Origin: Polaribacter sp.
Lineage (GTDB): Bacteria > Bacteroidota > Bacteroidia > Flavobacteriales > Flavobacteriaceae
Assembly: GCA_020740485.1 (NCBI GenBank)
Contig: DYMN01000005.1
Coordinates: 33,680-97,679 of the forward strand
Length of the DNA: 64,000 bases
Direction: 5' to 3'
The translations under genes were made by a program, and so were the position numbers. The notes under the pieces are model-generated. The model did no database searches. It had not been told where the DNA came from and was given only the letters and a program-made list of their open reading frames with translations. Positions 38,353-46,922 of this stretch are shown in pieces; position 1 is the first letter of the stretch, and every line of letters begins with the position of its first letter.

Positions 38353-38613
38353 ATGCATTTTAATCAATTAAAAAATGAATTACAAAATATCCTTTCAAGA
38401 AAGAGCAGAAATAGCCATGATTCACGTATCCAAACAATTGCCAACCACATTGGAAAAAGCAAAAGAACAAGCCCTATAGATAAGGAAAAACACAAAAACA
38501 AAGCAGAAGAAACAAGTAAACTAATAAGTTTTGCATTTAAATATTTAGGGCTTGCTGAAAAAGTAATTTTTACCGCAAAATACGCTAAGAATAACGCAAA
38601 GTGTACAAAGTGA
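38353..38613 (+). CDS. Small hypothetical protein, possibly truncated; C-terminus from a repeat
   Basis: An 86-residue lysine-rich protein without a signal peptide (MHFNQLKNELQNILSRKSR). I do not recognise the family. The last 13 codons (TAKYAKNNAKCTK) are read from a low-complexity repeat (38571-38612) that also occurs inverted at 38653-38680, so the reading frame probably runs into an inserted repeat and the original protein may have been longer. It has a good promoter. It is either a decaying gene start or a short real gene. Confidence 0.4.
   Translation: MHFNQLKNELQNILSRKSRNSHDSRIQTIANHIGKSKRTSPIDKEKHKNKAEETSKLISFAFKYLGLAEKVIFTAKYAKNNAKCTK
38571..38612. repeat. ACCGCAAA-type repeat, first copy
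   Basis: Reads ACCGCAAAATACGCTAAGA and continues with CGCAAAG-like units. It pairs with the inverted copy at 38653-38680: 16 of 19 positions of the core match. Confidence 0.65.
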
Positions 38614-38652
38614 ATATCATAATATACTGCTATACAATAATTTATAAAAAAT

Positions 38653-38680
38653 CACCAATCTTTGCGAACTTTGCGGTTAA
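38653..38680. repeat. ACCGCAAA-type repeat, inverted copy
   Basis: On the minus strand it reads ACCGCAAAGTTCGCAAAGA, the inverted partner of 38571-38612. The 40 bp between the copies are AT-rich. Confidence 0.65.
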
Positions 38681-38801
38681 ATAATTGATAGAAGTGCAAA
38701 AAAAATTGAATAATATCAAAAAAACCTTGAACTTAAAAATGAAAAATTAAATTTAAAACATTGAAATACTTTAATTTATACTTTATCAGCAGACCCTATT
38801 T

Positions 38802-39368
38802 ATGAACTACATCACCGACCAATCCTTTATAAACAAAAACTTTACAAACGATAAGTTTGAAAAAGCGGAATATGAAAACTGTGAATTTATCGGATGTGAT
38901 TTTTCAAATGTAGATTTAACGGAAATTGTATTTTCAGAATGTGTTTTTATCGATTGCAATTTGAGCAATAGTACTATTTTAGAAACGGCATTTAGAGAGA
39001 TTACATTCAAAAATTGTAAATTATTGGGCTTGAGATGGGACAAAAGTAAAAGGATGGGTTTGCGTTTTACTTTTGAAAATTGCCAACTCCAACACAGTGT
39101 TTTTTACCAATTAAAGATACCCAAAACCAAATTTACTAACTGCAATCTGTCGGATGTTGATTTTGCTGAAGCCGATTTACACGGTTGTATATTTGAGAAT
39201 TGCGATTTCCAAAATGCGATGTTTGAAAACACTAATTTGCAGAAATGTGATTTCAGAACAGCATATAATTTTGCAATCAATCCAGAAACCAACAAAATAA
39301 GAAAAGCAACCTTTTCCAAGAATAATTTGGAAGGATTGCTTTACAAATATGATATACGAATTGATTAA
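38802..39368 (+). CDS. Pentapeptide repeat protein
   Basis: A 188-residue protein built of A(D/N)LxX-type pentapeptides: CEFIGCDFSNVDLTEIVFSE, then CNLSNSTILE, CNLSDVDFAEADLHGC and CDFQNAMFENTNLQKCDF. These fold as a right-handed quadrilateral beta-helix. The size and the break in the middle (LGLRWDKSKRMG) resemble Qnr/MfpA-like DNA mimics that shield DNA gyrase, but many pentapeptide proteins of this size have other roles, so quinolone protection is not claimed. It has its own unit in the accessory patch. Confidence 0.85.
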   Translation: MNYITDQSFINKNFTNDKFEKAEYENCEFIGCDFSNVDLTEIVFSECVFIDCNLSNSTILETAFREITFKNCKLLGLRWDKSKRMGLRFTFENCQLQHSVFYQLKIPKTKFTNCNLSDVDFAEADLHGCIFENCDFQNAMFENTNLQKCDFRTAYNFAINPETNKIRKATFSKNNLEGLLYKYDIRID

Positions 39369-39377
39369 ATGTAACTA

Positions 39378-39866
39378 TTAGAAATTAACTGAAATTCCCA
39401 ATCCATTTTCTGAATAAATGATGTTTAGTTCAGGTTTTAAAGCGTTCGAATTACCATTGAGAGATGAATTGTATAAACGAACAGCTTCTTTTAATTTTTT
39501 ATTTCCGTTACCTTGTAGAATCATACCACCTACCATCATACCTGCTCCAATACCTCCAACTCCCCAATTTGGGTCTGGGGCATTTTCATGTGAGTTTAAA
39601 GATAGTCCCAATGTATATCCAAAAGCAATAGCACCTGGATAAGCAATAATGTCACCAATTGTTCTATTTGTTCTTGCACTTTTTAAATTTTTAATAACTT
39701 CAGAATTATTTTTTGCTATCTCTAAAGCGTTACTTATCGATAATTTTTTACCATCTTGATAAATTGCTTTTCCTGACCAAAAATCAGGTTTGACACTCAT
39801 TTCAGATTGGGAAAAATTTGAGATGGAATAGATTAATAAAAAGGTAAGCAATAAAGTTGTTCTCAT
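39378..39866 (-). CDS. Exported hypothetical protein with Gly-rich segment
   Basis: A 162-residue protein of unknown family. It has a signal peptide (MRTTLLLTFLLIYSISNFSQ), a region KLSISNALEIAKNNSEVIKNLKSAR, then a hydrophobic Gly-rich stretch GVGGIGAGMMVGGMILQG that could be a membrane helix pair or glycine zipper, then a C-terminal strand-like end GLGISVNF. The TATTTTTG box at 39894-39901 on the minus strand supports transcription. Its stop codon lies 9 bp from that of the convergent pentapeptide gene. Confidence 0.6.
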   Translation of the reverse strand: MRTTLLLTFLLIYSISNFSQSEMSVKPDFWSGKAIYQDGKKLSISNALEIAKNNSEVIKNLKSARTNRTIGDIIAYPGAIAFGYTLGLSLNSHENAPDPNWGVGGIGAGMMVGGMILQGNGNKKLKEAVRLYNSSLNGNSNALKPELNIIYSENGLGISVNF

Positions 39867-39893
39867 ATCAAAAAAATTAAAAATTAATAATTA

Positions 39894-39931
39894 CAAAAAT
39901 AAGTTTTTTTAGTAAATAATCGCTAATTTTG
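39894..39931. promoter_or_regulatory. Divergent -7 boxes between the secreted hypothetical and the hydrolase
   Basis: The minus strand reads TATTTTTG at 39901-39894 and the plus strand reads TAATTTTG at 39924-39931, facing apart within the 82-bp gap. Confidence 0.5.
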
Positions 39932-39948
39932 AGTTTTTAAATTTTAAG

Positions 39949-40755
39949 ATGAAAAACCTATTTCACAGAATAATTTCAGACCAAATTGCATATTACGACA
40001 CAGAAACCCAGTCTGAAAACACCTTGTTTTTTATTCACGGTTTCCCATTTAATAAGGAGATGTGGTTACCCCAAATCGAACATTTTAAAACACAATTTCG
40101 CTGTATTGCCCTAGATGTAAAAGGGCACGGATTAAGTACAAGCGATGAAGAAGATTTTTCTGTTAGTGGTTTTACAAATGATATTATCAGCTTATTGGAT
40201 GAATTGAAAATTGAAAAAGTGATTTTAGTCGGTCTGTCTATGGGTGGTTATATCGCTTTGAATTTGGTAACGCGATTTCCGGAGAGGGTCTCGGGTTTAA
40301 TATTAAGTGGTACAAATTGTATACCAGACACACCGGAAGCAAAAGAGAAAAGAATGAAAACAATCGAAAGTTTGCCCAAAATAGGTATGGAAGTTTATGC
40401 CAAAGAAAGTGTGAAAAATCTCTTTGCACCAAATTCTTTACTAAACAAACAAGCTGAAGTGCAATTGATACGTGCTATGATAGAAAATACTTCCGAAATA
40501 ACAATAGTTAAAACGCTGAAAGCGTTGGCAAACCGTGAAGAAACTTGTTCTAAATTAGAAAATATAAAACAACCTACCTTAATTTTAGTAGGGGAAAATG
40601 ACACCGTAACGCCTTTTGCGCGTGCAGAAATGCTTTGGGAGAACATTGTAAACAGCGAACTATTCGTGATTGAAAAAGCAGGTCATATTGCTAATTTGGA
40701 AAACACGTCGGAATTTAATCAAATAATAGGTGATTTTTTGAAGGGTAATTTTTAA
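39949..40755 (+). CDS. Alpha/beta hydrolase
   Basis: A 268-residue alpha/beta-fold hydrolase without a signal peptide. The oxyanion HGFPFNKEMW follows strand 3, the nucleophile elbow is GLSMGG (S97), the acid is probably in GENDTVTP, and the catalytic histidine in KAGHIANLENTSEF. The layout resembles the enol-lactonase/MhpC/BioH group, but the substrate cannot be read from the sequence. The next gene starts 50 bp later and is probably independent. Confidence 0.85.
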   Translation: MKNLFHRIISDQIAYYDTETQSENTLFFIHGFPFNKEMWLPQIEHFKTQFRCIALDVKGHGLSTSDEEDFSVSGFTNDIISLLDELKIEKVILVGLSMGGYIALNLVTRFPERVSGLILSGTNCIPDTPEAKEKRMKTIESLPKIGMEVYAKESVKNLFAPNSLLNKQAEVQLIRAMIENTSEITIVKTLKALANREETCSKLENIKQPTLILVGENDTVTPFARAEMLWENIVNSELFVIEKAGHIANLENTSEFNQIIGDFLKGNF

Positions 40756-40804
40756 ATACCTATTTTTGAAGCATAAAAAAGGTAACTAATTTTAGTTTTA
40801 AAGG

Positions 40805-41032
40805 ATGCGGTTTGATTATAAATTAAAATATTTTTTCGAAAAACGTGGTTTTAATGTGTTATCGCGTTTAGCAGATCGTTTGGGTATGCGCGCATCTAAT
40901 GTGCGTTTGTTTTTCATTTACATCACCTTTGCTACTGCAGGATTAACGTTTGGGCTGTATTTGACAATGCTTTTTATTTTTAAGCTCAAAGATATGATAT
41001 ACACCAAACGCAGTTCGGTTTTTGATTTATAA
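40805..41032 (+). CDS. PspC domain small membrane protein
   Basis: A 75-residue PspC-type protein: a basic N-terminal part (RLADRLGMRASNVRLFFIYITFATAG) followed by a hydrophobic helix and the tail MIYTKRSSVFDL. PspC proteins take part in membrane stress responses. This short single-domain form is common in Flavobacteria. It is followed 19 bp later by the potassium channel gene, so they may be co-transcribed. Confidence 0.8.
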   Translation: MRFDYKLKYFFEKRGFNVLSRLADRLGMRASNVRLFFIYITFATAGLTFGLYLTMLFIFKLKDMIYTKRSSVFDL

Positions 41033-41051
41033 ATGAGTAATCATTGCGATT

Positions 41052-42065
41052 TTGACACCTATATTTAAAATATTCCAAAATAAATTGTACAGAGCATTAA
41101 TGCTCATGTTTTTAGTATTAAATGTTGGAACTTTTGGATTTAAAATTATTTCACCGGAGTATTCGTGGATTGAGTCTCTGTTTATGACTGTAATTACCGT
41201 TTCTACGGTAGGTTTTAGCGAAGTACACCCTTCGGATGATGCCGGAAAGTTGTTTACTGTTTTTCTAATTATTACAAGCATTAGTATTTATGCTTATGTG
41301 GTGTCTGTAATTTCGGAATATATTGCACAAGGTCGTTTTTTTAATGAATTAAACAAAAGAAAAATGCAACAAAAAATCAATCATTTAGAAAATCATATCA
41401 TCATTTGTGGCTATGGTCGCAATGGACGTCAGGCGGTTGAATTGCTAAAATCTTACCATAAAAATTGTGTTGTAATAGATCAAAATGTTAAAATTATTGA
41501 GGAATTGGAAAGTAATGGAATTGTATGTATGAATGGTGATGCTACAGACGATAAAGTGTTGCAACAAGCCAATATATTGAAAGCGAGCCATCTGATTACA
41601 GCTATGCCAGGTGATTCTGAAAATTTGTTTGTGGTATTATCCGCTCGACAGTTGAATCCAAAATTAAAAATCATTAGTAGAGCCGCAAAAGAAACTTCCA
41701 TCAGTAAACTGAAAATGGCTGGTGCTGACAATATCATTATGCCGGATAAGATTGGCGGAAGCCACATGGCTTCACTTATTGTAACACCGGATTTAATGGA
41801 ATTTGTGGACCACTTGAGTATTGAAGGAGAAAATTCAACCAATTTGGAAGAAGTAGCTATCAATGCTTTGCCCCGTGAATATATCAATAAAACCTTATTA
41901 GATTTAGATGTGCGTAAAAAAACAGGTTGTTTGGTTATTGGTTTTAAAAATGCATTTAATGAATATATTATTAATCCGGATGTTCATACGGTTTTAGAGC
42001 CGGATTCACATATTATTGTTCTTGGAAAGCCGGAACAGATTAAAAAATTACATGAAGTTTTTTAA
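41052..42065 (+). CDS. Potassium channel protein with RCK (TrkA-N/TrkA-C) domains
   Basis: A 337-residue two-helix channel. It has helix 1, a pore loop with selectivity filter TVGF (residues 52-55), helix 2, then the cytoplasmic RCK domain starting HIIICGYGRNGRQAVELL (NAD/ligand-binding GxGxxG) and a TrkA-C domain at the end. It is similar in layout to Kch/MthK-type channels that regulate potassium flux. No ATG is available at the N-terminus: TTG at 41052 gives the expected length, while the first in-frame ATG (41100) would cut into helix 1. The frame is closed by a TGA at 41034-41036. Confidence 0.88.
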   Translation: MTPIFKIFQNKLYRALMLMFLVLNVGTFGFKIISPEYSWIESLFMTVITVSTVGFSEVHPSDDAGKLFTVFLIITSISIYAYVVSVISEYIAQGRFFNELNKRKMQQKINHLENHIIICGYGRNGRQAVELLKSYHKNCVVIDQNVKIIEELESNGIVCMNGDATDDKVLQQANILKASHLITAMPGDSENLFVVLSARQLNPKLKIISRAAKETSISKLKMAGADNIIMPDKIGGSHMASLIVTPDLMEFVDHLSIEGENSTNLEEVAINALPREYINKTLLDLDVRKKTGCLVIGFKNAFNEYIINPDVHTVLEPDSHIIVLGKPEQIKKLHEVF

Positions 42066-42089
42066 ATTCTCAATTTTCAATTCTCTTAC

Positions 42090-42977
42090 ATGAAGAAAGT
42101 CGTAGTAATAGGCAGCAACGGATTATTAGGTCAAACTTTGGTCAATAAATTATATAATCATTCTGATTATCAATTGTATGCTATGGCATCCGGCGAGAAC
42201 AGGAATGAAGATTTACGAGAATTGAAGTTCATCAGCATAGATTTGATGGATTTAAAAAAGCTCAAAATACAATTAAATCTACTTGAACCGCAATATGTTA
42301 TCAACGCATTAGCCATGACTAATGTGGATGCATGCGAATTAAATCAAGAAGATTGCAAACGTATTAACACGGATTTTGTAACCGAATTAGCAGCCTATTG
42401 CAAGGAACTCAAAGCTCATTTAATTCACATTTCCACCGATTTTATTTTTGATGGGTTAGAAGGGTTTTATTCAGAAGAAGATGTCCCCAATCCGGTAAAT
42501 TATTATGGTTGGAGTAAATTATGGTCAGAGCAAGCAGTACAAGACAGTGGTTTGGTTTACAGTATTTTAAGAACAATAGTTGTGTATGGGAAATTAAAAC
42601 AGATGAAACGCAATAATATTGTACTTTGGATTAAAGAAACTTTAGAAAAGGGTCAAACTTTGAATTTGGTAGATGATCAATTTCGTATGCCAACCTATGT
42701 GGGAAGTCTTGCAGATGCTTGTATTTTATGTATGGAAAAAAATGCGGTTGGCATCTTTAATATTTCCGGAAGAGATTTGATGTCAGTTTATGATATGGGA
42801 TTAGAAATTGCTGCATATTATCATTTAGATAAGAATTTAATTAAAAAAGTGCAAACGTCTTCTTTAACCCAACCGGCAAAACGTCCCTCTAAAACCGGTT
42901 TTATATTAGATAAAGCCATCAAAAAGTTAAGATTTCAGCCTTTGACGCTGGTGGAAGGCTTGAAACTTATGGAATAG
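42090..42977 (+). CDS. RmlD-like NAD(P)-dependent sugar-nucleotide reductase
   Basis: A 295-residue extended SDR of the dTDP-4-dehydrorhamnose reductase (RmlD) family. It has the nucleotide-binding motif GSNGLLGQ, the ALAMTNVDACE segment, STDFIFDG with the active-site threonine, and the YYGWSKLWSE Tyr-x3-Lys pair. No rmlA/B/C genes are nearby, so rhamnose synthesis is not implied, and such lone copies are often of unknown substrate. It starts 24 bp after the channel gene on the same strand. Confidence 0.82.
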   Translation: MKKVVVIGSNGLLGQTLVNKLYNHSDYQLYAMASGENRNEDLRELKFISIDLMDLKKLKIQLNLLEPQYVINALAMTNVDACELNQEDCKRINTDFVTELAAYCKELKAHLIHISTDFIFDGLEGFYSEEDVPNPVNYYGWSKLWSEQAVQDSGLVYSILRTIVVYGKLKQMKRNNIVLWIKETLEKGQTLNLVDDQFRMPTYVGSLADACILCMEKNAVGIFNISGRDLMSVYDMGLEIAAYYHLDKNLIKKVQTSSLTQPAKRPSKTGFILDKAIKKLRFQPLTLVEGLKLME

Positions 42978-43067
42978 CATTTTTTATTTTTTTTAAATTC
43001 AATTTTCATTGCCAATTCAAATAAAAAATAGGATATTGCGCAATTAATTTTATTATCAATCACAATA

Positions 43068-44660
43068 ATGAAGAGATTTTATACTTTCCTTGCTTTTTTG
43101 TTAATTCAAATCAATGCTTTTGCACAAACCCAAGAGCCCTCAACAGCTGAAAAAGTGGATGCGGTTTTTAAAAAATTAACCGGATGGTTTGTAGAAGCTA
43201 TATTTTATGAAATTCCTTTTTCTGATACAGTAAAAGTGCCATGGGTGTTGTTTGTTTTAATAGGTGGAGCTATTTATTTTACGCTTACTTTCAGATTCGT
43301 TCAATTCAGACATTTTCGAACATCTATAAAAACAGTAAAAGGAGATTATGACGCATTGGATCATCACGGTGCGCACAAAACAATAGGTGATGAAATTCAA
43401 AATGACGATATAAAAGATACGATTAAAGTAGAAGGTCATCACGGAGAAGTTTCTCATTTTCAAGCACTTTCAGCAGCACTTTCCGGAACCGTCGGATTGG
43501 GAAATATTGCCGGAGTAGCAGTAGCCATTTCCATCGGAGGTCCCGGTGCCACTTTTTGGATGATTATAGCGGGTTTATTAGGAATGGCGTCTAAATTTGC
43601 AGAATGTACATTGGGCGTTTGTTACCGTGATATAGACGAAAATGGAGTGGTTTATGGGGGACCAATGTACTATCTTTCCAAAGGGTTAAAAGAAAAAGGA
43701 TTTGCCAAATTCGGGAAAATATTGGCTGCAATTTTTGCAGTATTAGTTATTGGTGGCTCGTTTGGCGGTGGCAATATGTTTCAAGCCAATCAAGCATCGG
43801 CATCGTTGATAGAATTGTTCCAAATCCAAAATCAAAACGCCGGAATTTACATTGGAATTGTGATGGCATTATTAGCCGGATTAGTGATTATAGGTGGCAT
43901 CAAACGCATAGCTTCCGTAACGGATAAATTAGTGCCTTTTATGGCTGTATTGTATGTTGGAGCTGCTTTGATTATCATTATTATGAATTTCAAATACATT
44001 CCGGAAGCCCTAAGTTTAATTTTTACTGAGGCATTCAAAGGAACAGCTATTGCCGGAGGTTTTATTGGGGCTTTGATACAAGGATTCAAAAGAGGAACTT
44101 TTTCAAATGAAGCAGGCGTGGGTTCTGCAGCCATTGCGCACTCTGCCGTAAGAACCCGTTATCCTGCCAGTGAGGGAATCGTAGCCCTATTAGAACCTTT
44201 TATTGACACGGTGGTTGTTTGCACGATGACAGCTGTAGTTTTGGTTATCACGAATATACATTTAGGATATTTTGTATACGGTGAAAAAATAAGCGAAGGG
44301 GTGGAATTAACCGCTAAAGCATTTGAATCGCAAATACCCCATTCTTCCATCTTATTAACTATCGCTGTGTTTTTATTTGCCTTTTCTACTATGATTTCTT
44401 GGTCTTACTACGGTTTGCAAGGCTTTAAATACTTGTTTGGCAAAAGCAAAGTAGTAGATATGACCTATAAAATAGTATTTTTAATATTTGTAGTAGTAGG
44501 AGCTGCGATTTCTTTGGGTTCGGTTATTGATTTTTCCGATGCGATGATTTTTGGAATGGTGGTGCCCAATATGATTGGAGTGGTATTTTTAATTCCACGC
44601 ATACGAGAAGAAGTAGCAAAATATTTGAAGGCTATAGCCGGATTAAAAAAATCTAAATAG
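43068..44660 (+). CDS. Sodium:alanine (AGCS) symporter
   Basis: A 530-residue membrane transporter of the alanine/glycine:cation symporter family. Signatures: LSGTVGLGNIAGVAVAISIGGPGATFWM, GGPMYYLSKGL and FSNEAGVGSAAIAHSAV. It takes up small neutral amino acids with sodium. The N-terminal 60 residues are unusual: a signal-peptide-like start (LIQINAFAQTQEPSTAEKVD) before the first family helix, seen also in some other Bacteroidota AGCS proteins. A 38-bp perfect palindrome right after its stop codon probably ends the transcript. Confidence 0.93.
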   Translation: MKRFYTFLAFLLIQINAFAQTQEPSTAEKVDAVFKKLTGWFVEAIFYEIPFSDTVKVPWVLFVLIGGAIYFTLTFRFVQFRHFRTSIKTVKGDYDALDHHGAHKTIGDEIQNDDIKDTIKVEGHHGEVSHFQALSAALSGTVGLGNIAGVAVAISIGGPGATFWMIIAGLLGMASKFAECTLGVCYRDIDENGVVYGGPMYYLSKGLKEKGFAKFGKILAAIFAVLVIGGSFGGGNMFQANQASASLIELFQIQNQNAGIYIGIVMALLAGLVIIGGIKRIASVTDKLVPFMAVLYVGAALIIIIMNFKYIPEALSLIFTEAFKGTAIAGGFIGALIQGFKRGTFSNEAGVGSAAIAHSAVRTRYPASEGIVALLEPFIDTVVVCTMTAVVLVITNIHLGYFVYGEKISEGVELTAKAFESQIPHSSILLTIAVFLFAFSTMISWSYYGLQGFKYLFGKSKVVDMTYKIVFLIFVVVGAAISLGSVIDFSDAMIFGMVVPNMIGVVFLIPRIREEVAKYLKAIAGLKKSK

Positions 44661-44698
44661 TTTTTTTAGCCACGCCCTTAAGGGCGTGGCTAAAAAAA
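44661..44698. terminator. 38-bp perfect palindrome acting as two-way terminator (CGCCCTTAAGGGCG family)
   Basis: Seven T, then AGCCACGCCC-TTAA-GGGCGTGGCT, then seven A: perfectly symmetric about 44679/44680. It has the shape of a rho-independent terminator on both strands. The core is shared with 59407-59438 and, interrupted, with 20661-20693. Confidence 0.8.
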
Positions 44699-44715
44699 AT
44701 TTAATTGCATAAGAA

Positions 44716-45588
44716 ATGTATCTTTTTCAAAAAGCCGAAAGAAGAGGTGTTGTAGCTTTGCTGTTGATTATTGTAGTGTTACAAGTAATTTTTTGGGGTG
44801 GGAATCGCCTATTCAATACTAAAACGGAACCCGTGCCAATGGATGCTGAAATTGTAAAATTTCAACACGAAATTGATTCCTTAAAAAGGGTTAAACTAAT
44901 GGTGAGCCAACCGAAAATCTATCCTTTCAATCCTAATTTTCTCACCGATTACAGAGCTTATACATTGGGAATACCTATAGAAGCTTATGACAAACTCATG
45001 GCATTTAGAAAACAGGACCAATTTGTCAATTCCGCTTCACAATTTCAACAAGTTACCGGAGTTTCCGATAGTTTATTGGCGGTTATTTCACCGTATTTTA
45101 AGTTTCCGGATTGGGTGAATCATTCGCAAGCAAATACTCAATTTGAAAAAAATACTACTGCAACAAAACTAACCAATACTAAGCAACCCAAAATCGACAT
45201 CAATCTTGCCACCAAAGAGCAACTGATGGCTGTGAATGGTATTGGGGATAAACTTTCAGAAAAAATAATAAAATACCGTACAAAATTGCAAGGTTACTCT
45301 TTTGATAATCAAATTTATGAGGTTTGGGGATTAGACAAGGAAGTTGCCGATAAAGTACTGCAACATTTTGGAGTTTTATCCAAACCCGTTATTGAAAAAA
45401 AGAACATCAATGATTTGACCTTTAAAGAGCTATTACACGCGCCTTATATGGATTATGAGTTAACAAAAAAGATTTTCAATCTGAAAAACGCAGCCGGAAA
45501 AATCACGAATATGGAAATGTTAAAAAAAATTGATGGATTTCCGATTGATAAATTTGAAAAAATTAGTGTATATTTGAAAGCGGAATAA
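44716..45588 (+). CDS. Helix-hairpin-helix (ComEA-like) membrane-anchored protein
   Basis: A 290-residue protein. An N-terminal membrane helix (VVALLLIIVVLQVIFWGG) anchors an extracytoplasmic part with repeated helix-hairpin-helix modules: the clearest is KIDINLATKEQLMAVNGIGDKLSEKIIKYR near residues 156-185, with weaker ones before (FLTDYRAYTLGIPIEAYDKL) and after it (NINDLTFKELLHAPYMDYEL). ComEA uses such modules to bind DNA during uptake. Here a role in DNA uptake is only possible, since no other competence genes are adjacent. Confidence 0.8.
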   Translation: MYLFQKAERRGVVALLLIIVVLQVIFWGGNRLFNTKTEPVPMDAEIVKFQHEIDSLKRVKLMVSQPKIYPFNPNFLTDYRAYTLGIPIEAYDKLMAFRKQDQFVNSASQFQQVTGVSDSLLAVISPYFKFPDWVNHSQANTQFEKNTTATKLTNTKQPKIDINLATKEQLMAVNGIGDKLSEKIIKYRTKLQGYSFDNQIYEVWGLDKEVADKVLQHFGVLSKPVIEKKNINDLTFKELLHAPYMDYELTKKIFNLKNAAGKITNMEMLKKIDGFPIDKFEKISVYLKAE

Positions 45589-45707
45589 ATAACGAAAACG
45601 ATTTCATTTTTATATAATTACGTTTTTTGTGTTTTGCATTTTTATTGTTATAATTTTAGAAAAAACTAAAAAATAAGATAACAATATTTTATATATATTC
45701 ATTTTTT

Positions 45708-46850
45708 ATGATAAACGATATTACCGAAATTCAACACATCATTAAGCAATCTATTCGAGATTTTGCAGAAAAAAACATCAAACCCTATATGATGGATTGG
45801 GATGAAACGCAGCATTTTCCCATTGAACTTTTCAGAGAGATGGGAAAAATGGGTTGGATGGGTGTATTAGTTCCCGAAGAATATGGTGGAAGTGCCTTAA
45901 ATTATCACGATTACATCAGAATTATTGAAGAAATTGGTAAAGTGGATGGTGCTATCGGTTTATCGGTAGCTGCGCACAATTCGCTTTGCACCAACCATAT
46001 TTTAATGTTTGGAAATGAAACCCAAAAGCGTAAATATTTACCAAAATTAGCTTCCGGCGAGTGGATTGGCGCTTGGGGACTTACGGAGCACAATACCGGC
46101 TCTGATGCGGGTGGCATGTCCACAATAGCTGTTGCAGAAGGGGATCACTTTGTGTTAAACGGAACCAAAAATTTCATTACACACGGTAAATCCGGTGAAG
46201 TAGCGGTTGTGCTTGCCCGAACCGGAGCAAAAGGCGCCAAACGCAATGCTACTGCTTTTATAGTGGAAAGAGGAACACCCGGTTTTTCTGCAGGAAAAAA
46301 AGAAAACAAATTAGGCATGCGTGCCAGCGAAACAGCCGAAATGATTTTTGATAACTGCAAAGTGCACAAAGACCAAATTTTGGGAGAAGTCGGCGATGGT
46401 TTTGTGCAATCGCTTAAAGTGTTGGACGGTGGTCGTATATCAATTGGCGCATTAGCATTGGGCATTGCCAAAGGGGCTTTTGAAGCCTCTGTAAAATATG
46501 CCAAAGAACGCGAACAATTCGGAAAAAAAATAGCTTATTTTCAAGCGATTGGATTCAAATTAGCGGATATGGCAACAGAAATTGAAGCATCTGAGTTGCT
46601 ATTGCACAAAGCGGCTCACGATTATCATCAAGGGAAGCGCATCACCAAAATTTCGGCAATGGCAAAAATGTACGCTTCCGAAGTAGGAGTGAAGGTTGCC
46701 ACGGATGCGATTCAAATTCACGGCGGCTACGGTTACACCAAGGATTTTCCCGTAGAAAAACATTATCGTGATGCCAAACTCAATACCATTGGCGAAGGTA
46801 CCACCGAAATTCAAAAATTAGTGATTTCTAGAATGTTATTGGATGAATAA
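45708..46850 (+). CDS. Acyl-CoA dehydrogenase (first copy)
   Basis: A 380-residue FAD enzyme that introduces the 2,3 double bond in acyl-CoA during fatty or branched-chain acid breakdown. Family motifs: GAWGLTEHNTGSDAGG (FAD/substrate contact), FVLNGTKNFITHG, RISIGALALGIAKGA and QIHGGYGYTKDFPVEKHYRDAK. The catalytic glutamate is expected in IGEGTTEIQ near the C-terminus. It is a paralogue of the gene at 47116 with equal length, and chain-length preference cannot be told. Confidence 0.92.
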   Translation: MINDITEIQHIIKQSIRDFAEKNIKPYMMDWDETQHFPIELFREMGKMGWMGVLVPEEYGGSALNYHDYIRIIEEIGKVDGAIGLSVAAHNSLCTNHILMFGNETQKRKYLPKLASGEWIGAWGLTEHNTGSDAGGMSTIAVAEGDHFVLNGTKNFITHGKSGEVAVVLARTGAKGAKRNATAFIVERGTPGFSAGKKENKLGMRASETAEMIFDNCKVHKDQILGEVGDGFVQSLKVLDGGRISIGALALGIAKGAFEASVKYAKEREQFGKKIAYFQAIGFKLADMATEIEASELLLHKAAHDYHQGKRITKISAMAKMYASEVGVKVATDAIQIHGGYGYTKDFPVEKHYRDAKLNTIGEGTTEIQKLVISRMLLDE

Positions 46851-46868
46851 ATATAATTACGGATTACG

Positions 46869-46886
46869 TTCCGATAGCTATCGGAA
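46869..46886. repeat. 18-bp perfect palindrome TTCCGATAGCTATCGGAA, copy 1
   Basis: Self-complementary over its full length and identical to 46971-46988. It lies between the two acyl-CoA dehydrogenase genes. Confidence 0.85.
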
Positions 46887-46922
46887 TACGGATTACGAAT
46901 TACACATTACGAACCTTAAACT

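Noticed and set aside
38802..39368. Pentapeptide protein as a quinolone resistance (Qnr) gene
   Set aside because: Size and fold fit, but the pentapeptide pattern alone does not predict gyrase protection and no Qnr-specific loop could be verified by eye.
41480..41887. 135-codon frame antisense to the potassium channel gene
   Set aside because: Its length comes from the codon bias of the RCK domain on the other strand; the sense protein is recognised.
40805..42977. PspC, potassium channel and RmlD-like genes as a stress-response operon
   Set aside because: Gaps are short, but no shared regulatory site is visible and the gene functions are unrelated; co-transcription is only possible.
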